A model generated the notes under the pieces. The model made no database searches, was not told the origin of the DNA, and was given only the letters and a program-made list of their open reading frames with translations. From Heterocephalus glaber (taxonomy: Eukaryota > Chordata > Mammalia > Rodentia > Bathyergidae), in the NCBI RefSeq assembly GCF_000247695.1, contig NW_004624882.1, forward strand, positions 1,081,438 through 1,145,437: a DNA stretch of 64,000 nucleotides, read 5' to 3'. Positions 1 to 11,339 of the stretch are shown in pieces. The position numbers and the translations under genes were made by a program. How positions within the stretch are numbered: position 1 is the first letter of the stretch; each line of letters begins with the position of its first letter.

Positions 1-430
1 TGTGTTGACCATTAGACTAATTACGATTTGGACAACTTTTTTACATTAACTAAGACTCTCCAATTTTGTGACTATTTGGCATATAATTGTCATCATGTAT
101 ACAAAGTAATTCTACAGTAGAAATCAGGAGTTTACAATATTCAAGTTCTTTGGTGGTATCATTCTATCCTTTGGATCTATCCTCTGAGGACAATGTGACA
201 TTTAGATACAGAAAAAGTAAGCCCAAAGATGTTTGTCATAGTATTCTCCATATCAGCAAAACTGTGGAAGAAATCTAAATTTTCAACAAAAGGAAGCAAC
301 AAAAGTAAATTAGAATACAATCATAGGATGGAAAATTATATTGTCATTGAAATGGTTAGTCAGTAAATTATTTCAGTTGATGAGACAATCCCTTTAGATA
401 CTAAAAGATGAGTGTAAATATTTTAAATGA

Positions 431-510
431 GGGCCGGGGATTTAGCTCAGTGGTTCCAGCGCCTGCCTCGCAAGCGCAAGGACCTGAGTTTGATCCCCAG
501 TACCAAAAAA
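431..510 (+). mobile_element. ID-like tRNA-derived SINE
   Basis: The tRNA-like body has an A box (tagctcagtgg) and a B box (gagtttgatcccc), followed by an A-rich tail. A perfect 13-bp target-site duplication, atattttaaatga, lies at 418-430 and 516-528. It belongs to the 'cctcgcaagcgcaagg' subfamily. The intact duplication suggests a fairly recent insertion. Confidence 0.9.
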
Positions 511-539
511 TATATATATTTTAAATGATCTGATGGAAA

Positions 540-1298
540 ACTCTCATGTTCATGTACACAAAAGTCAGGAAAGATAACTTCAAATAAGACTGAAGAATTA
601 AGAACAAACATGTCAGTAGATATGTAATAACTGAGGTAAACAAAATAAGCATAATTTTATTTTTAGAAAACAATCCGCAACTTGAATTTAAAAAAAAAAC
701 AAACAACTTCCAACTGTGTGTGATATGTAGTGCATGCATTTAAATCAAGGTGTCTCTGAAAGTTGAAGATATGCAAATAAATTGGGCAAATGCTGAAGGG
801 AAGGAAGGAAGAAAGAAAAGACAACTAGAACCCCAGGCACTAAATTCAGACATGATGAGATTCAAGGAGAGAAGTAGGAGAAAAAAATGCCTTTACTAAA
901 AGAAAAGCTGAAACCAACAAAACCATCACACCAGAAGTACAGCAAAATTTGGAAGACATAGAATGACAAACGACAGGAATGATTCTCAACCACACTTTCG
1001 CTCACTTTTCTTGACTCATGATACAGAATGTAGGGGAAATGAAGTAAGCACACTGAATTAATTAATAACAGAGAATGTCCTTTTCTGGAACAATGGGTGT
1101 TTTCCAACAACTGTGACAAAAGTCATGTCCAACAACTTCCCAAATACTAAAAGAAAACAGAACCATTCTGTAACCATAGTACTAAAAAAGAATTACAAAA
1201 AGGGGGAGGGGATCCAACACTTAGATCTTTTTAAAAACAAAACAAAAACTGTCCTCTGTGACTGAACATTTGTGTCTAATTGAAAATATAAACCCAAA
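540..1298. other. AT-rich interval, no gene seen
   Basis: This AT-rich sequence holds only short chance open frames. It may include very decayed L1 sequence leading into the L1 piece that follows, but I cannot align it convincingly. Confidence 0.4.
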
Positions 1299-1299
1299 T

Positions 1300-2000
1300 A
1301 CCAGAAAATAATAACAAAAGTAATTCTAGTAAAAATGTATGGAATATATCTACCTTACGCCCAGAAAAAGAAAAGTTATGGATTTAATCTCTTATTTTTT
1401 TAATTTTTTTATTTTGGGGGGGTACCAGGGATCAAACTCGGGTCCTTGTGCTTGCGCAGCAGGCGGCAAAACCACTGAGCTCAATCCCAGGCCCAATCTC
1501 TTATTTTAGTAAAAATTAAAATTAACTAATTGATATATAGTTTAAGAATTTTTTAAAAAACCATAAAACTGACCTAGGAACAAAGAGGAAAAGAATTAGT
1601 AAGTATCAAGTCAGAAACCAATAAATTAGAAAACAGGAAAACCATGGAACTATGAAACGCAAAAGCTGGTTCTTTGAAAAATAATACAAACAAAGCACTA
1701 GCTAACTTAGTCAAAAAATATAAAGAAAACACAAAATTGGAAATGAGAACAGAGAATTTACCATAGATGAAAGGGATGCTTAAAATTTTTATTATTTACC
1801 ACAAATTTCACAAATAAAATTTAAAATCTCAATGAAATGAATGATTTCCTACAAGAAAAAGTTTCTCTAATTGACTCAAGAAGAAATAGAAATTATAAAT
1901 ACTGAAATGGGAAGCTGGTTGCTGCCTCATCTCTTATCCTACAAAGATCAAAGATTTAAATATAGAAAGTAAAAATATAAAGGCCTACAAATAATTTGAA
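1300..2000 (+). mobile_element. Old L1 fragment, ORF2 region
   Basis: The A-rich plus strand resembles the 5' part of L1 ORF2, including a stretch around 1665-1740 that reads like the 'tggttctttgaaaa' endonuclease/RT linker region. There are many stops, so it is long dead. An ID-like SINE in the opposite orientation interrupts it. Confidence 0.6.
1399..1494 (-). mobile_element. ID-like SINE, minus strand
   Basis: On the minus strand it reads as the tRNA-derived SINE with the 'gctgcgcaagcacaagg' diagnostic, tail to the left. The TSD aatctcttatttt flanks it at about 1386-1398 and 1495-1507. It lies within the L1 fragment. Confidence 0.88.
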
Positions 2001-2019
2001 TGAATACATTTTAAAATTA

Positions 2020-2290
2020 CTTTATTTTTTAATTGTAGCAGTAAAATATACATGACAAAATTCACCATTTTAACCATTTTTAAGTGTATGGTTCAGCAGC
2101 ATTAAGTACGTTCACAATTTCATGCGGCAATCACTGCTATTCATTTAGAATGCACGTTTTCATCATCCCAAACAGAAAGGTCTCCTTAGGCCTTTCTAGC
2201 TCTAAAAATCTGCCCATGTCAGGTACCATATACTGTACCTAGGAGTAGAATTGCTGGGTTATACATAAGGTAATTCTATGGAATGGATGT
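2020..2290 (-). mobile_element. Old L1 3' end fragment (L1M type)
   Basis: The run with 'aaaattcaccattttaacc' and 'gtgtatggttcagcagcatt' matches the antisense of the 3' region of old mammalian L1 (L1M). It is diverged and short. Confidence 0.65.
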
Positions 2291-2590
2291 ATTTTTAATC
2301 TTGATTAAAACACAGCCTTCTGGATAAGACATAAGATCAAGAAGCCATCAGTAGAACTATTTATAAATTTAATTACATAAAAATACAGGCTTATGTCAGA
2401 AAACATTATTTCTAAAGTTCACAGACTGGGAAAAAATCTGCAACACAAATGGCAATGAGCTCACATAAATCAGAAAGAACAAGAGCACTAAGCCGGTAGA
2501 AAACAGGAGAGCAGGACATTTCTAGAGGGGTCAGAGGAGAAGAAAGCAAATGCCAAGCTAACTGAAAAGACACTTGGACATAATTTAAGA
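2291..2590 (+). mobile_element. Decayed L1 fragment
   Basis: The segment with 'cacagactgggaaaaaatct' around 2420 resembles a conserved stretch near the 3' part of L1 ORF2 on the plus strand. The remainder is too decayed to place. Confidence 0.45.
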
Positions 2591-2593
2591 ATC

Positions 2594-2660
2594 AAGCCTG
2601 TAATTGTAGCACTCGGGAGGCTGAGACAGGAGGGTTGCTGTAAGTTGAGACCAACAATTC
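2594..2660 (+). mobile_element. B1-like SINE fragment
   Basis: This is the middle of a B1/7SL-derived SINE (gcactcgggaggctgagaca). The 3' part is lost or highly diverged. It sits between L1 fragments. Confidence 0.7.
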
Positions 2661-3198
2661 ATCCTTTTAAAGTGTGAGGTACTGTGATTGTAGCACATTC
2701 ACAGAGATGTGCAGCCATCACCACAACCAGTTTTAGGACATTTTTTCACCCCAAAAGGAAACCCATTACTAGTCTCTCCCCATTAACCAATATGCTCAAC
2801 CCCTGAGAAACCACTAATCTACTTTCTGTCATTATGGATCGGCCTATTCTGGACATTTTTTTGACAATTTCTGGACAATTTGTGGTCTTTTGTGACTGGC
2901 TTCTTTCACTTAGCATAATGCTTTCAAGGTTCACCTATGTTGTGGCCTGTGTCGCTTCCTTCTTATTCATGGCTGAATGATATGTGTATATCTGCCAAGT
3001 GATTTTTGTTTGTCTGCAGATGGACATTTGGGCTGTTTCCACTTCTTGACTCTTATCAATAATGTGTGTGGACATATTTTCATTTCTCTTGGACATAGAC
3101 CTAGGAGAGGAACAGAAAACAGCTTTCCAAGAGTGGCTGTACCATTTTATATTCCCACTAAGAATGTGTGAGTTTTCAATTTCTCCACATCCTCACCG

Positions 3199-3204
<6 letters not shown>
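2661..3204 (-). mobile_element. Old L1 3' end (L1M type), antisense
   Basis: It contains antisense L1M landmarks, including 'catcaccacaacc', 'ctggcttctttcacttagca' and 'ttctccacatcctcaccgac'. A pure TA tract ends it. Similar L1M sequence recurs at 24732-25190. Confidence 0.75.
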
Positions 3205-3253
<49 letters not shown>

Positions 3254-3280
3254 TAACCCTAACCATATATATATATATTT
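3205..3280. repeat. (TA)n microsatellite with two telomere-like units
   Basis: About 44 bp of pure TA is followed by 'ctaaccctaacc' at 3253-3264, two units of the vertebrate telomere repeat in the C-rich orientation. A second short TA run follows. Confidence 0.9.
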
Positions 3281-3409
3281 CCTCTTACTGATTATGACTT
3301 TGTTTTGCTTTTTTCTAATCACTAATTGAGCATTTTCTAGATGAGAGATGTCGATTTAGAATCTCATCGCTCTTTACGATGATTTATTTATCTGCTTGTT
3401 CCATTTTTT

Positions 3410-3540
3410 ACTGGTAGCCTCTCTCTCCACTGCTAAATTGTAAGTTTCATGAGGACCAACACTGTGATGCTTATGTTCACTGCATACTCAGCACCCAACA
3501 AGGCATCGGGCACATTGCAGTAACTCAATAAACACTGCAG
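3410..3540 (+). mobile_element. L2 LINE 3' end fragment
   Basis: The run reads like the L2 3' terminus: 'taagtttcatgaggacc', then 'ttcactgcatactcagcacc', then 'cagtaactcaataaacact'. It is ancient and diverged. Confidence 0.65.
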
Positions 3541-3544
3541 CTGG

Positions 3545-3571
3545 GCTCGCTTCGGCAGCACATGTAATAAA
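3545..3571 (+). pseudogene. RNU6: U6 snRNA 5'-end fragment
   Basis: Nineteen bases (gctcgcttcggcagcacat) match the start of U6 spliceosomal RNA exactly. Similarity runs about eight more bases with two mismatches, then stops. No U6 promoter elements (PSE or TATA spacing) or body follow, so it is a dead fragment, perhaps the 5' part of a chimeric retrotranscript. A match of this length is unlikely by chance. Confidence 0.65.
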
Positions 3572-3726
3572 TGCTGTGGCTGACTACATTATTGCCTTCC
3601 TTACTGTGCTAATTGGAACCCATGGAAATAACATGAGAGATTGAGGGTCCATGCTTTCTAATAGCTTTCTCCTCTCTTGTGAGCTCCTTGCATTGCTCTA
3701 CAACTTGCTGAGGATTTTTTTATTTT

Positions 3727-3838
3727 TTGAGACAGGGTCTTGCTATGTAATTCAGGCTGGCCTTGACCTCATGATGATCCTCCTGCCTCAGTCTCCTGCG
3801 TGCTGGAATTACAGGTGTGCACCACACCATGCCTGGCT
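3727..3838 (-). mobile_element. B1-like SINE, minus strand
   Basis: The antisense B1 body reads 'gagacagggtcttgctatgt' to 'acaggtgtgcaccac', with a T-rich tail on the left. It is complete enough to see both ends of the 7SL-derived unit. Confidence 0.88.
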
Positions 3839-4093
3839 TTTGAGACTTTTGTAATATCTGATTTGTGTTTAGTATTTGGACCCATGCTACACTAGAAGGC
3901 CTCTTTTTAACCTCAATATCAAAAGATGGGCTTTCCAAGAAATATTCTGTTTGCATTCCATAAACAGGACAATCTTGGCAGTCCTATTGCCCTAGGTATA
4001 GGCCTATTGCTGTTCGGCTTGTAGCTCTATAGCCTGATTCATCTGGGTTCCATAGTATATGAGAGTTGAAGAAAAGAAGAGAAGAGGAATAGT

Positions 4094-4430
4094 TGATTAA
4101 TCTTCATTGTCAACTTGATTAGCATGAGAAATGCCTAGATTAGTAAAGCATACTTCTGTGTATGTCTGGTTGGGGACATAGGGGCATGACCTTGGGGCCT
4201 ATGATTGGTCCCTAGCCCCTGCCTGTCTGGAGCTGTTCCTGAACTCTGCTTCCTGGCTGCCGTGAACTAAGTAGCTCTGCTCCTCCACTCCCTTCCATTA
4301 TGATATTTCTGCCTTGGAGCCAGCTGACCATGGGCTGAGATCCCTGAAACTGTGAGCCAAAATAAACCTTTTCTCCTTTAAACTGTGTGTAAAATATTTT
4401 TGACTCAGGTATGTAAAGTTGACTAGTACA
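4094..4430 (+). mobile_element. Solo LTR, MaLR-like
   Basis: It starts TG and ends CA (tgattaatc to ctagtaca). It shares a 3' block with the LTRs at 24226, 38882 and 50550: 'ccttggagccagctgac', then 'gtgagccaaaataaacc', which includes an AATAAA-type polyadenylation signal. No clear 5-bp duplication was found. No internal region is attached. Confidence 0.6.
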
Positions 4431-4607
4431 TGTATTCTAAATTTTTGTTCTTTCAGATTAAGGTGGTTCTGAAGAGAGGAACAAGGTTGAATGATAATCA
4501 CTCTACTCCCTTTCTGAGCTCTTCTGGGATATCCAAAGTAATTCTGAAAAACAAATTGTAAGAAAATTATTATTTTTTCCCTCTTGCACTTAAAAGTCAA
4601 TGAAGCA

Positions 4608-4782
4608 GAGCTTGGCGGTACATGCCTGTGATCCTAGCACTCTGTGAGCCTCAGGCAGAAGAACTACAAATTTGAGCTTAGCATGGGCAACTTAATGAGA
4701 CTCTGTCTCAAAATAAAAAAGGGAGGTGACTGGGGATGTAGCTCAGTGCAAAGTCCCTGGGTTTAATTCCTAGTACCATGGT
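4608..4782 (+). mobile_element. Composite B1-dID SINE
   Basis: A 7SL-derived left half (ttggcggtacatgcctgtga) ends in 'ctctgtctcaaaataaaaaa'. A tRNA-like right half (ctggggatgtagctcagtgc) follows. This fused architecture recurs many times in the window. Confidence 0.87.
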
Positions 4783-5106
4783 GGGGGGGTGGTCATGAGC
4801 ACACCCTGAGATTAACTTTGTAAAAATCAAGAAGTCATTGAAGAAATGGAAAAATGGCTACTGGTTAGTTAAGAACATGTAGGTAAAATGTCCATTACTA
4901 TCTGGTCAAATAAGTTATATTTTTATTGTTTTAATGGTTGCATAGCATTCGTCTCATTATCTGAATTATACTGTAATTGTGTATTTATCATTCATCAGAG
5001 AAAGGAGAATGTAAAAGTACTGTGTATAATGTCATCTTATCTTTGTTTTAAAAGTATATAGAAAAAAAAGTATGTAGAAAATATATGTAAACATATGTAA
5101 TCTCTC

Positions 5107-5299
5107 TTTTTTTGTGATACTGGGGATTTAACCAATAATTTTCACACTGAACTACATTCCCAGCCTTTTAGATTGTTTTAATTTTGAGGCAAGGTCTTGC
5201 TAAATCACTAAGTTGCCTGGACTGGGCTTGAACTTGCAATTCTCCTGGCTCAGCCTCCTAGAGTACTGTGATTACAGGGGTGCACCACTGTGCCAGGCT
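5107..5299 (-). mobile_element. Composite B1-dID SINE, minus strand
   Basis: The antisense tRNA-like half (actgaactacattcccagcc) is followed by the antisense B1 half ending 'ggggtgcaccactgtgccag'. Confidence 0.87.
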
Positions 5300-5859
5300 G
5301 TATGTAAGCTCTTAATGAAGGTTGTCTAAGAACGTATGAGGTATGGATGGTCTTTACTTTCTTCTTAATGCGTCTGTACTTAAACTTTTTCTACAGTAAA
5401 AATACATCACTTTGGTAATTTTTAAAAGAGATAATAATGATATGCAGAGGTAAGTACAGAAAACCCGTGTGCAGGGTGCCCGTGACCTACTGCTGCTCAG
5501 GGCTCCTCTCTCCCCTCCCTCTGGCCCTGTTTGGTGCCCAATGTGCTTATGAGTCATCCTTTGCTCCACTTCCTACCACACCCAGTCCTTTGGGTGAGTG
5601 AAAGCTGACTTCCTCCATTTAAGGTGGATACTTGAATCACTGAGGACTTTTAGTTCTCTCTTCACAATAGATCAAAGTTCAGGTGGTAGAAAATTAACTC
5701 TGCTTTCTGATTACCAGGGCTACTTTCCTACTACCTAGATCACTGCGGTTGGTGGACTCCTGCTCTCCTCCAGCACTGCACATGCCCCAAAAGTCCTGAT
5801 CAATGCTCCTTCTTGCCATTACTCTCTACCCTGACTCTTTAGAGAAAGTAAAAATTTAA

Positions 5860-6330
5860 GTTGACCTGCACTGTTTAAAATAATGAAATATTAGAAACAA
5901 CCCAAATACACAACCAAAGGGGCAAGTTGATGAGCTTCTCCTTAACTTAGTTTCCCTGTCCGTAGAACAGGAGTGATTCTACCTACCTCGTGCAGATGTT
6001 GTCAGAGTCCTTAGAACAGTGCCAGGTGCATAGGAAGAGCTAGATTTGTTAATATTTTCCAGCCCATAATGGAATACAATGTGGCATTATGATGGGTGAT
6101 GAAGAAGCGTATTTATTTGCATTAAAGAAGCAGATTTCAGTATTTCAGGACATATCTACAATATGATGCCATTTGAAATATGCATACATCAGGGACCTAT
6201 ATGGGTCCACGGAAGAATATTCATATGCTAACTGAGGTTTGTACTGGGTAGTTGAGTCTTAAGTGATTTCAATTATTGGTTGATCTTTTTCTTATTTTCT
6301 AATCTTTCGACATGAATTATACATGGTTTG
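5860..6330 (+). mobile_element. Decayed L1 pieces around a MIR
   Basis: The parts at about 5860-5935 (aaacaacccaaatac) and 6060-6330 (ataatggaatacaatg) resemble the 3' end of old L1 on the plus strand. A MIR-like segment separates them. Confidence 0.5.
5940..6050 (+). mobile_element. MIR SINE fragment
   Basis: The sense MIR core and 3' part are visible: 'agtttccctgtccgtagaac', 'tacctacctcgtgcagatgt' and 'ccttagaacagtgccaggtg'. Confidence 0.7.
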
Positions 6331-6334
6331 AATA

Positions 6335-7755
6335 ATGTTTCAGTATAAAGAAAAGAACTGTCCACTTGCTTCTTTGACATTTGGGACTTCTGATTTTAGG
6401 TTTCCCTTACATAAATGCTCATATTGTTAAGATAGCTTTGCTATTTGTTTGCTTGCCTGCTTCGGGGGCGAATTATATTTAGTGAGTGGTTAGCCACCTT
6501 GGTTTTAGTTTTCTCACAAATTTGTTTCCTTCAGTATCAACTGTCATGACTGCCCATGCAGGCACAGCTCAGCCCAAGCAAGTAGGAGAAGTCAGGGCCA
6601 TTGCTTCCGGTTCCTGGCTCCTTCCCACTATGCTTTGATGGACAAGCACTGATCACTTACGTGTACCAGAACATGAAGTGCCCCAGGTATCCTAGAACAA
6701 ATGTGTTAATTAGCTGTGATTTAAAGAAACATTGCAAAACAGGATTAAAGTAACAACTTTTAAAAATTATCTCTGCTGAGAGGTACCAACAAGTTTGGAC
6801 AATAACATTTGATTGATCAACATGGAAAATCAGGTCACTCTCAGTTGATTTCTGTTGGTGGATCAAACTTAGATCTTGGGTATTTTGTTGCTACCATTTC
6901 CTTTCCTGTAAAAAAAAAAAGTAATGAGTCATACTCCAACATCCTCCACAGATTTACTTGAAAATAAGCAGGATAAATTCTGCTTTTGTCCAGAAAATCA
7001 TTATTGTAAGAACCAAGACCTTCCTTCCACATATCCCTAGTGGGTAATGTCAAGATGACTTCCTGTAAGAACAGTGGACCTGAGAAAAATGTACCAGAAT
7101 CCATTGCAGCCCCGCAGCTAACACCCCAGTTCTGCATGGAGAAAATGCTATTATTCAGGATCGAGGCTAAGAATGGACTGATATTTTCTAAAGTGCCATA
7201 CTTTACTTATTTACATGTAAATTATATTTGTGCTTGTACGTGTCAAACACCTTCTCTTCTAGTCTATTCAAATAACACATCACACTTTCAGAAGTAATCT
7301 TATGAAATTAAGACATGCCTACCATAGTAGACTGAGACATGCATAAGGAATGAACTAAATGTTCAGTTTTTAAAAATCTTAAAATTCCTGGATTTTTGGT
7401 GTTTCTTCCCTTTCTGTCTAGTTTTGTGGTAATATCCCTCTGTTCTGAGTTATACTTCACTATTTTGGGGGGGCCTGGAGGTAGACTTTGCACCCTGATC
7501 ACAATAGGCATGACACATTGTCAGGGGCCTTAAAGTTTCAGGGTTCCTTAAAGTCTTACCCTAGCTCCACTTGTATCAGCATAATCTGGTTGCTTGTTAA
7601 AAAATGCAACAATCTGGGCCTCACTTCACATTTAGTGAATAAACATTTCTGGAAATGAAGCTTGGAAATCTGTAATCAATATTCCCAGATTAATCTATAT
7701 ACATTATTGTTAGAGAAGGGCCCAATGTTTAAGCCAGTATTCTCTCCAGAGACTT
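6335..7755. other. Unique sequence, no gene seen
   Basis: This is non-repetitive, mildly AT-rich sequence. The overlapping open frames near 6841-7297 are short, run on both strands and resemble nothing I know. I see no exon with plausible splice sites and recognisable protein. Confidence 0.5.
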
Positions 7756-8044
7756 TGTCTCAGTTTGAGCTGGTGTAACAAATTACCATAATGGGTGGCC
7801 TAACCAACAAACGTTTATTTCTCACAGGTCTCAAGTCTAGAAGTCCAAGATCAAGGTGCAAGCAGAGCTGATGTGTAATGAGGGTCACTTCATGGTTTGC
7901 AGATGGCTGTCTTGTTATATCCTCAAAGGGTAGAGAACAGAGAGTAAGAACTGATTTCTTCCCCAAGGTCCCTACGTTCTAAATCCATCATATTGGAGGC
8001 TTGGATTTCAACACAGGAACTTTAGGGAGATACAGTCTATAACA
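7756..8044 (-). mobile_element. Old LTR, antisense (MaLR-like)
   Basis: The antisense of a common mammalian LTR type: 'gctggtgtaacaaattacca', then 'tttatttctcacaggtctca', 'agaagtccaagatcaaggtg' and a terminal 'agtctataaca'. A central part appears deleted. The left boundary is approximate. Confidence 0.6.
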
Positions 8045-8212
8045 TATGTCCTTAACCTGTAGCTGGAGTGTTACAAATTAGCTCAAAGAACAATGAGTCT
8101 CTTAGCTTCTTATTGTGCTGACTCACATTTCAGTAACTAAAACAAAACAAACCACTCAACTAAAACAGGATCAAAAGATCTGATCACACACTTCATTAAA
8201 GAGGAAATGCAG

Positions 8213-8391
8213 AGCCAGGCATAGTGGCATATGCCTGTGATCCCAGCACTTGGGAGACTGAGGCAGGAGGATCACTTGGGAGGCTGAGACAAGAGGATCA
8301 CCACAAGTTCAAGGCCAGCCTGGGCTACAAAGGGAGTTCATGGCTAGCCTGAAATGCATATCGAGACCCTGTCTCAAAAAATGGAAAAAAA
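8213..8391 (+). mobile_element. B1-like SINE with internal duplications
   Basis: This B1 carries two tandem copies of the 'gggaggctgagaca' block and two of the 'ggccagcctgggctac' block, so it is longer than its neighbours. A short direct repeat, aaatgcag, flanks the element and its A tail. Confidence 0.85.
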
Positions 8392-9285
8392 ATGCAGATG
8401 GTAAATAAACATATGAATGGTAAATAAACATTAATCATTAGGCAAATACAAATTAAAACCACAATGAAATGCCACTACAAGCCCATAAGAATGTGTACAA
8501 TTAAAAAAAAAAGAATGTCTACAATTGTTTTAACTGACAATATTACTAAGGATCCAAAACAATTGAATCTTATACATCATTTTTGGGAATGCAAAAATGG
8601 TGCTGCCACTTTTGAAAACTTTACAGAAGTTTCTTCTAATTTAGAGTAAAACAGCATCCACACTCGATTTACTCAATTCACACATAATTTACTCAGTAGA
8701 ATGGAGACACATATTCACACAAATAACTCCAAGAGAAAGTTTGTAGCAGCAGTGTTCATCATTGCCACAAACTAGAAACCACCCAAATGGTCTACCAATA
8801 AGTGAATCTATAAGTGAGCTGTGGTACATCCATGCAATGTAATACAGCTCAACCATGAAAACAAACTTCTGAGACATGTAACAACATGAATGAATCTCAC
8901 AAACATTATGCAGAGTAAAACTAGCAAGAGACAAAAGGTCACATGTTACATCATGATTCCATTTATACAATATCCTAAAAAAAAAAAGAAAAAGGCAAAG
9001 CTATGGGGACACAAAATAGATCAGTCAGGGCCAGGGATTTAGCTCAGTGGTTCTGCCGCCTGCCTCGAAAGCACAAGGTCCTGAGTTCCATCTCCGGTAC
9101 CAAAAAAATAGATCAGTGGTTGGGATTTGGTGGGAGGAGACTGACTTCAAAAGCGCAAAGTAGAAGTGTATGGGGTAATATAAACACTCAATATCTTCAC
9201 AGTTAACTTCAAAACTTATAGAACTGTGCACATAAAAGGATGAATTTAATATCAGTAAATTATACATCATTAAATAGGACATTAA
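8392..9285 (+). mobile_element. L1 3' region fragment
   Basis: Near 8450 the sequence reads 'caaattaaaaccacaatgaa', a hallmark of the L1 ORF2 3' end. Further L1 motifs follow: 'cagcagtgttcatcattgcc' and 'tggtacatccatgcaatgta'. An ID-like SINE splits it at 9028-9107. It is too diverged to code. Confidence 0.8.
9028..9107 (+). mobile_element. ID-like SINE inside L1
   Basis: The body has A box 'tagctcagtgg' and the 'cctcgaaagcacaagg' diagnostic. The target-site duplication around 'atagatcagt' lies at about 9016-9025 and immediately after the A tail. It interrupts the older L1. Confidence 0.88.
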
Positions 9286-9742
9286 CAGCAGAATGTGTGA
9301 ATCTCAAAAGGCATTTACTATAATATGTTCAATATTTCTCAAATCAAAACATAGTTGTGTAAGTGGAACTAAAATAATAAAATATATTGGGGAAGAAACT
9401 CACTCCACTATTAGGGAGGCTCTTGAGGTCGTGATTTGGGTTCCAGCAGCAGCTACACTGGCCTTAATAATAAAGAGATCTCTGCCAGAGTTCATGAGCA
9501 TTTTTTTTCTTAATACTATAGCTCTGCGTGGCCTTTAGAATAAGAAATGAACTGAAAATCATGACAGATCCAATAAGATATGCATAAAAAGAACTCAAGG
9601 AAGTTGAGTTGTAGGATAGCAACATGAAAAATGTAGGACCAATCCCATTTCATTGTTTACCAACCCCACAGAAAAAGCTTAATTCTGCTTTGAAAACAGT
9701 CCCAGGACAAGTTCATTCAACAGTCTCTCAAAACTTCAAGAA

Positions 9743-9796
9743 AGGGTTGGGGTGTAGCCCACATGTGTGAGGACCTGGGTTCAATCCCCACTACCA
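9743..9796 (+). mobile_element. dID-type SINE fragment
   Basis: A short tRNA-like half (ggttggggtgtagcccaca) ends in 'tgggttcaatccccac', without an attached B1 half. Confidence 0.7.
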
Positions 9797-9799
9797 CCT

Positions 9800-11100
9800 C
9801 TATCACCAATGACAAAAAAGCAAAGATCAAGTGTCCAGAGATGTTATTGTTGTTCAGAAACTGACTACCTACATAGCCGGAGAGTCATGGAAAGAACTGG
9901 TTTTTAAGAAGGAAAAGGAAGAGAAAGGTTTTGAGTACCTCACGCCAAATACAAAACCTGAGTGATCGACATTTCTAATTTGTTGACTTGATCAGCTTAT
10001 TTGGTGTCACCCACAGATATGGGCAACTTTTCCCGTGGATGGGAAAAAAGGGGCAAAGGACAGTAGGAGGATTTTAGAGAAATCACATAAATGGCGAGTC
10101 GTATAGGCAATGGAATCGGTGACAGGAGTGGCATCCCCAATTCTATGAGAAAGGATGAAAGATTTTAATTGCACCACACTGCCTTTTGGTGAGGGATGAT
10201 ATGCACCTCAGAGATGAAGATCAGAGTCTTAATATCAAAAGAGGTAAGATGTTAGTAAATCTGAAAACAATAATACATTGTGCACCCTTGGAAAAGTTCC
10301 ATGAAATAGCTCTTTGTGTGAAAGGAATTTTACTTCCCTCGAGGAATGGCTGTTGACAAATACACCTTATGGAAAGACTACCTCGGACACTCGTCTTTCC
10401 TTGGCCATACCAGCCTGTAGTGTGGTGACAACATTCCAGTTCTTAAAACAGTTTCTCTTCCTCCAGCCACTTTTACAAAGCTGCTTAGGATTTCTGAAAT
10501 TCAAAGGCACGCAAGTGGGAGCAGCTGGTGCTCGGGAATTCACCCTCCAAAAGAGCTGGCAACTGTGACAGCAGAGTCAGATTTGGCAGGGGAGGAAGCC
10601 TTTTTCAACTGACACTGCAGACAGATCCAGTTGCCCTCCTGCATAGTCCACATACTTCTCGCTGCCTGGAACTGTCATTTCAATCCAGGCTTCACTACAC
10701 AGCAAATTCTCCTCTTCAGATATTTGCGTTCAAGAGATTCTGTCTGTGGAAGCACTATGGTCAATCCCAACACCAGGAGAGACTGGTTTTAAACATATGG
10801 CTTGGCGTGAATGTGTGGAAGATAATGCCAAGAATGCTTATGTGGATGTGTGTTCGCTTGGTTCTTTGTGCCACAAAACTCTCCAACTCTGTCTGCTGCT
10901 GATTCCAGTAGCCATTCACAGAGCATGTGAAAGAGGCTCTCTGTTTCTTTAAGAAATTGAGTACTTGGGTGAAATTGGGAAAATAAGTGGAGGAAAATTG
11001 TGATTACTTTATTTGCCTCTAACAAATCTTTCATCTGACCCAGTGTTGATATTCTTTGGTGTAAATAAACTTTTGGTTTTATTTATCAAGGTTAAAAAAT
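9800..11100. other. Unique sequence, no gene seen
   Basis: Largely non-repetitive. Open frames up to 124 codons overlap on both strands at 10528-11034 but match no family I know and differ by frame, as chance frames do. Confidence 0.5.
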
Positions 11101-11137
11101 CTTTCCCCTCAGATGCAAATAAAAAATAGTGACATTA

Positions 11138-11320
11138 AGCAGGCATGGAGGTACATTCCTATAATCCCAGCTGCTCAGGAGGCTGAGGCAGGAGATTGGG
11201 TGGGAAACCCAGGGAGAACTTTTCTCAAAATAAAATTAAGAAGTTTGGGCTGGAGATGTAGCTTAATGGTACAGTGCTTGCCTAGCATACATGAGATCTT
11301 AGTTTGATATTCAGGTCCCC
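11138..11320 (+). mobile_element. Composite B1-dID SINE
   Basis: The B1 half (ggcatggaggtacattccta) is shortened. It is followed by the dID half (gggctggagatgtagcttaa), ending at an A-rich tail. Confidence 0.83.
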
Positions 11321-11339
11321 AAAAACAAACAAATAAGGA

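Noticed and set aside
437..500. tRNA gene suggested by A and B boxes
   Set aside because: It cannot fold as a complete tRNA, has an A-rich tail and target duplication, and recurs many times. It is a tRNA-derived SINE.
3545..3571. Functional U6 snRNA gene
   Set aside because: Only about 27 bases match. The body and the terminal T run are missing.
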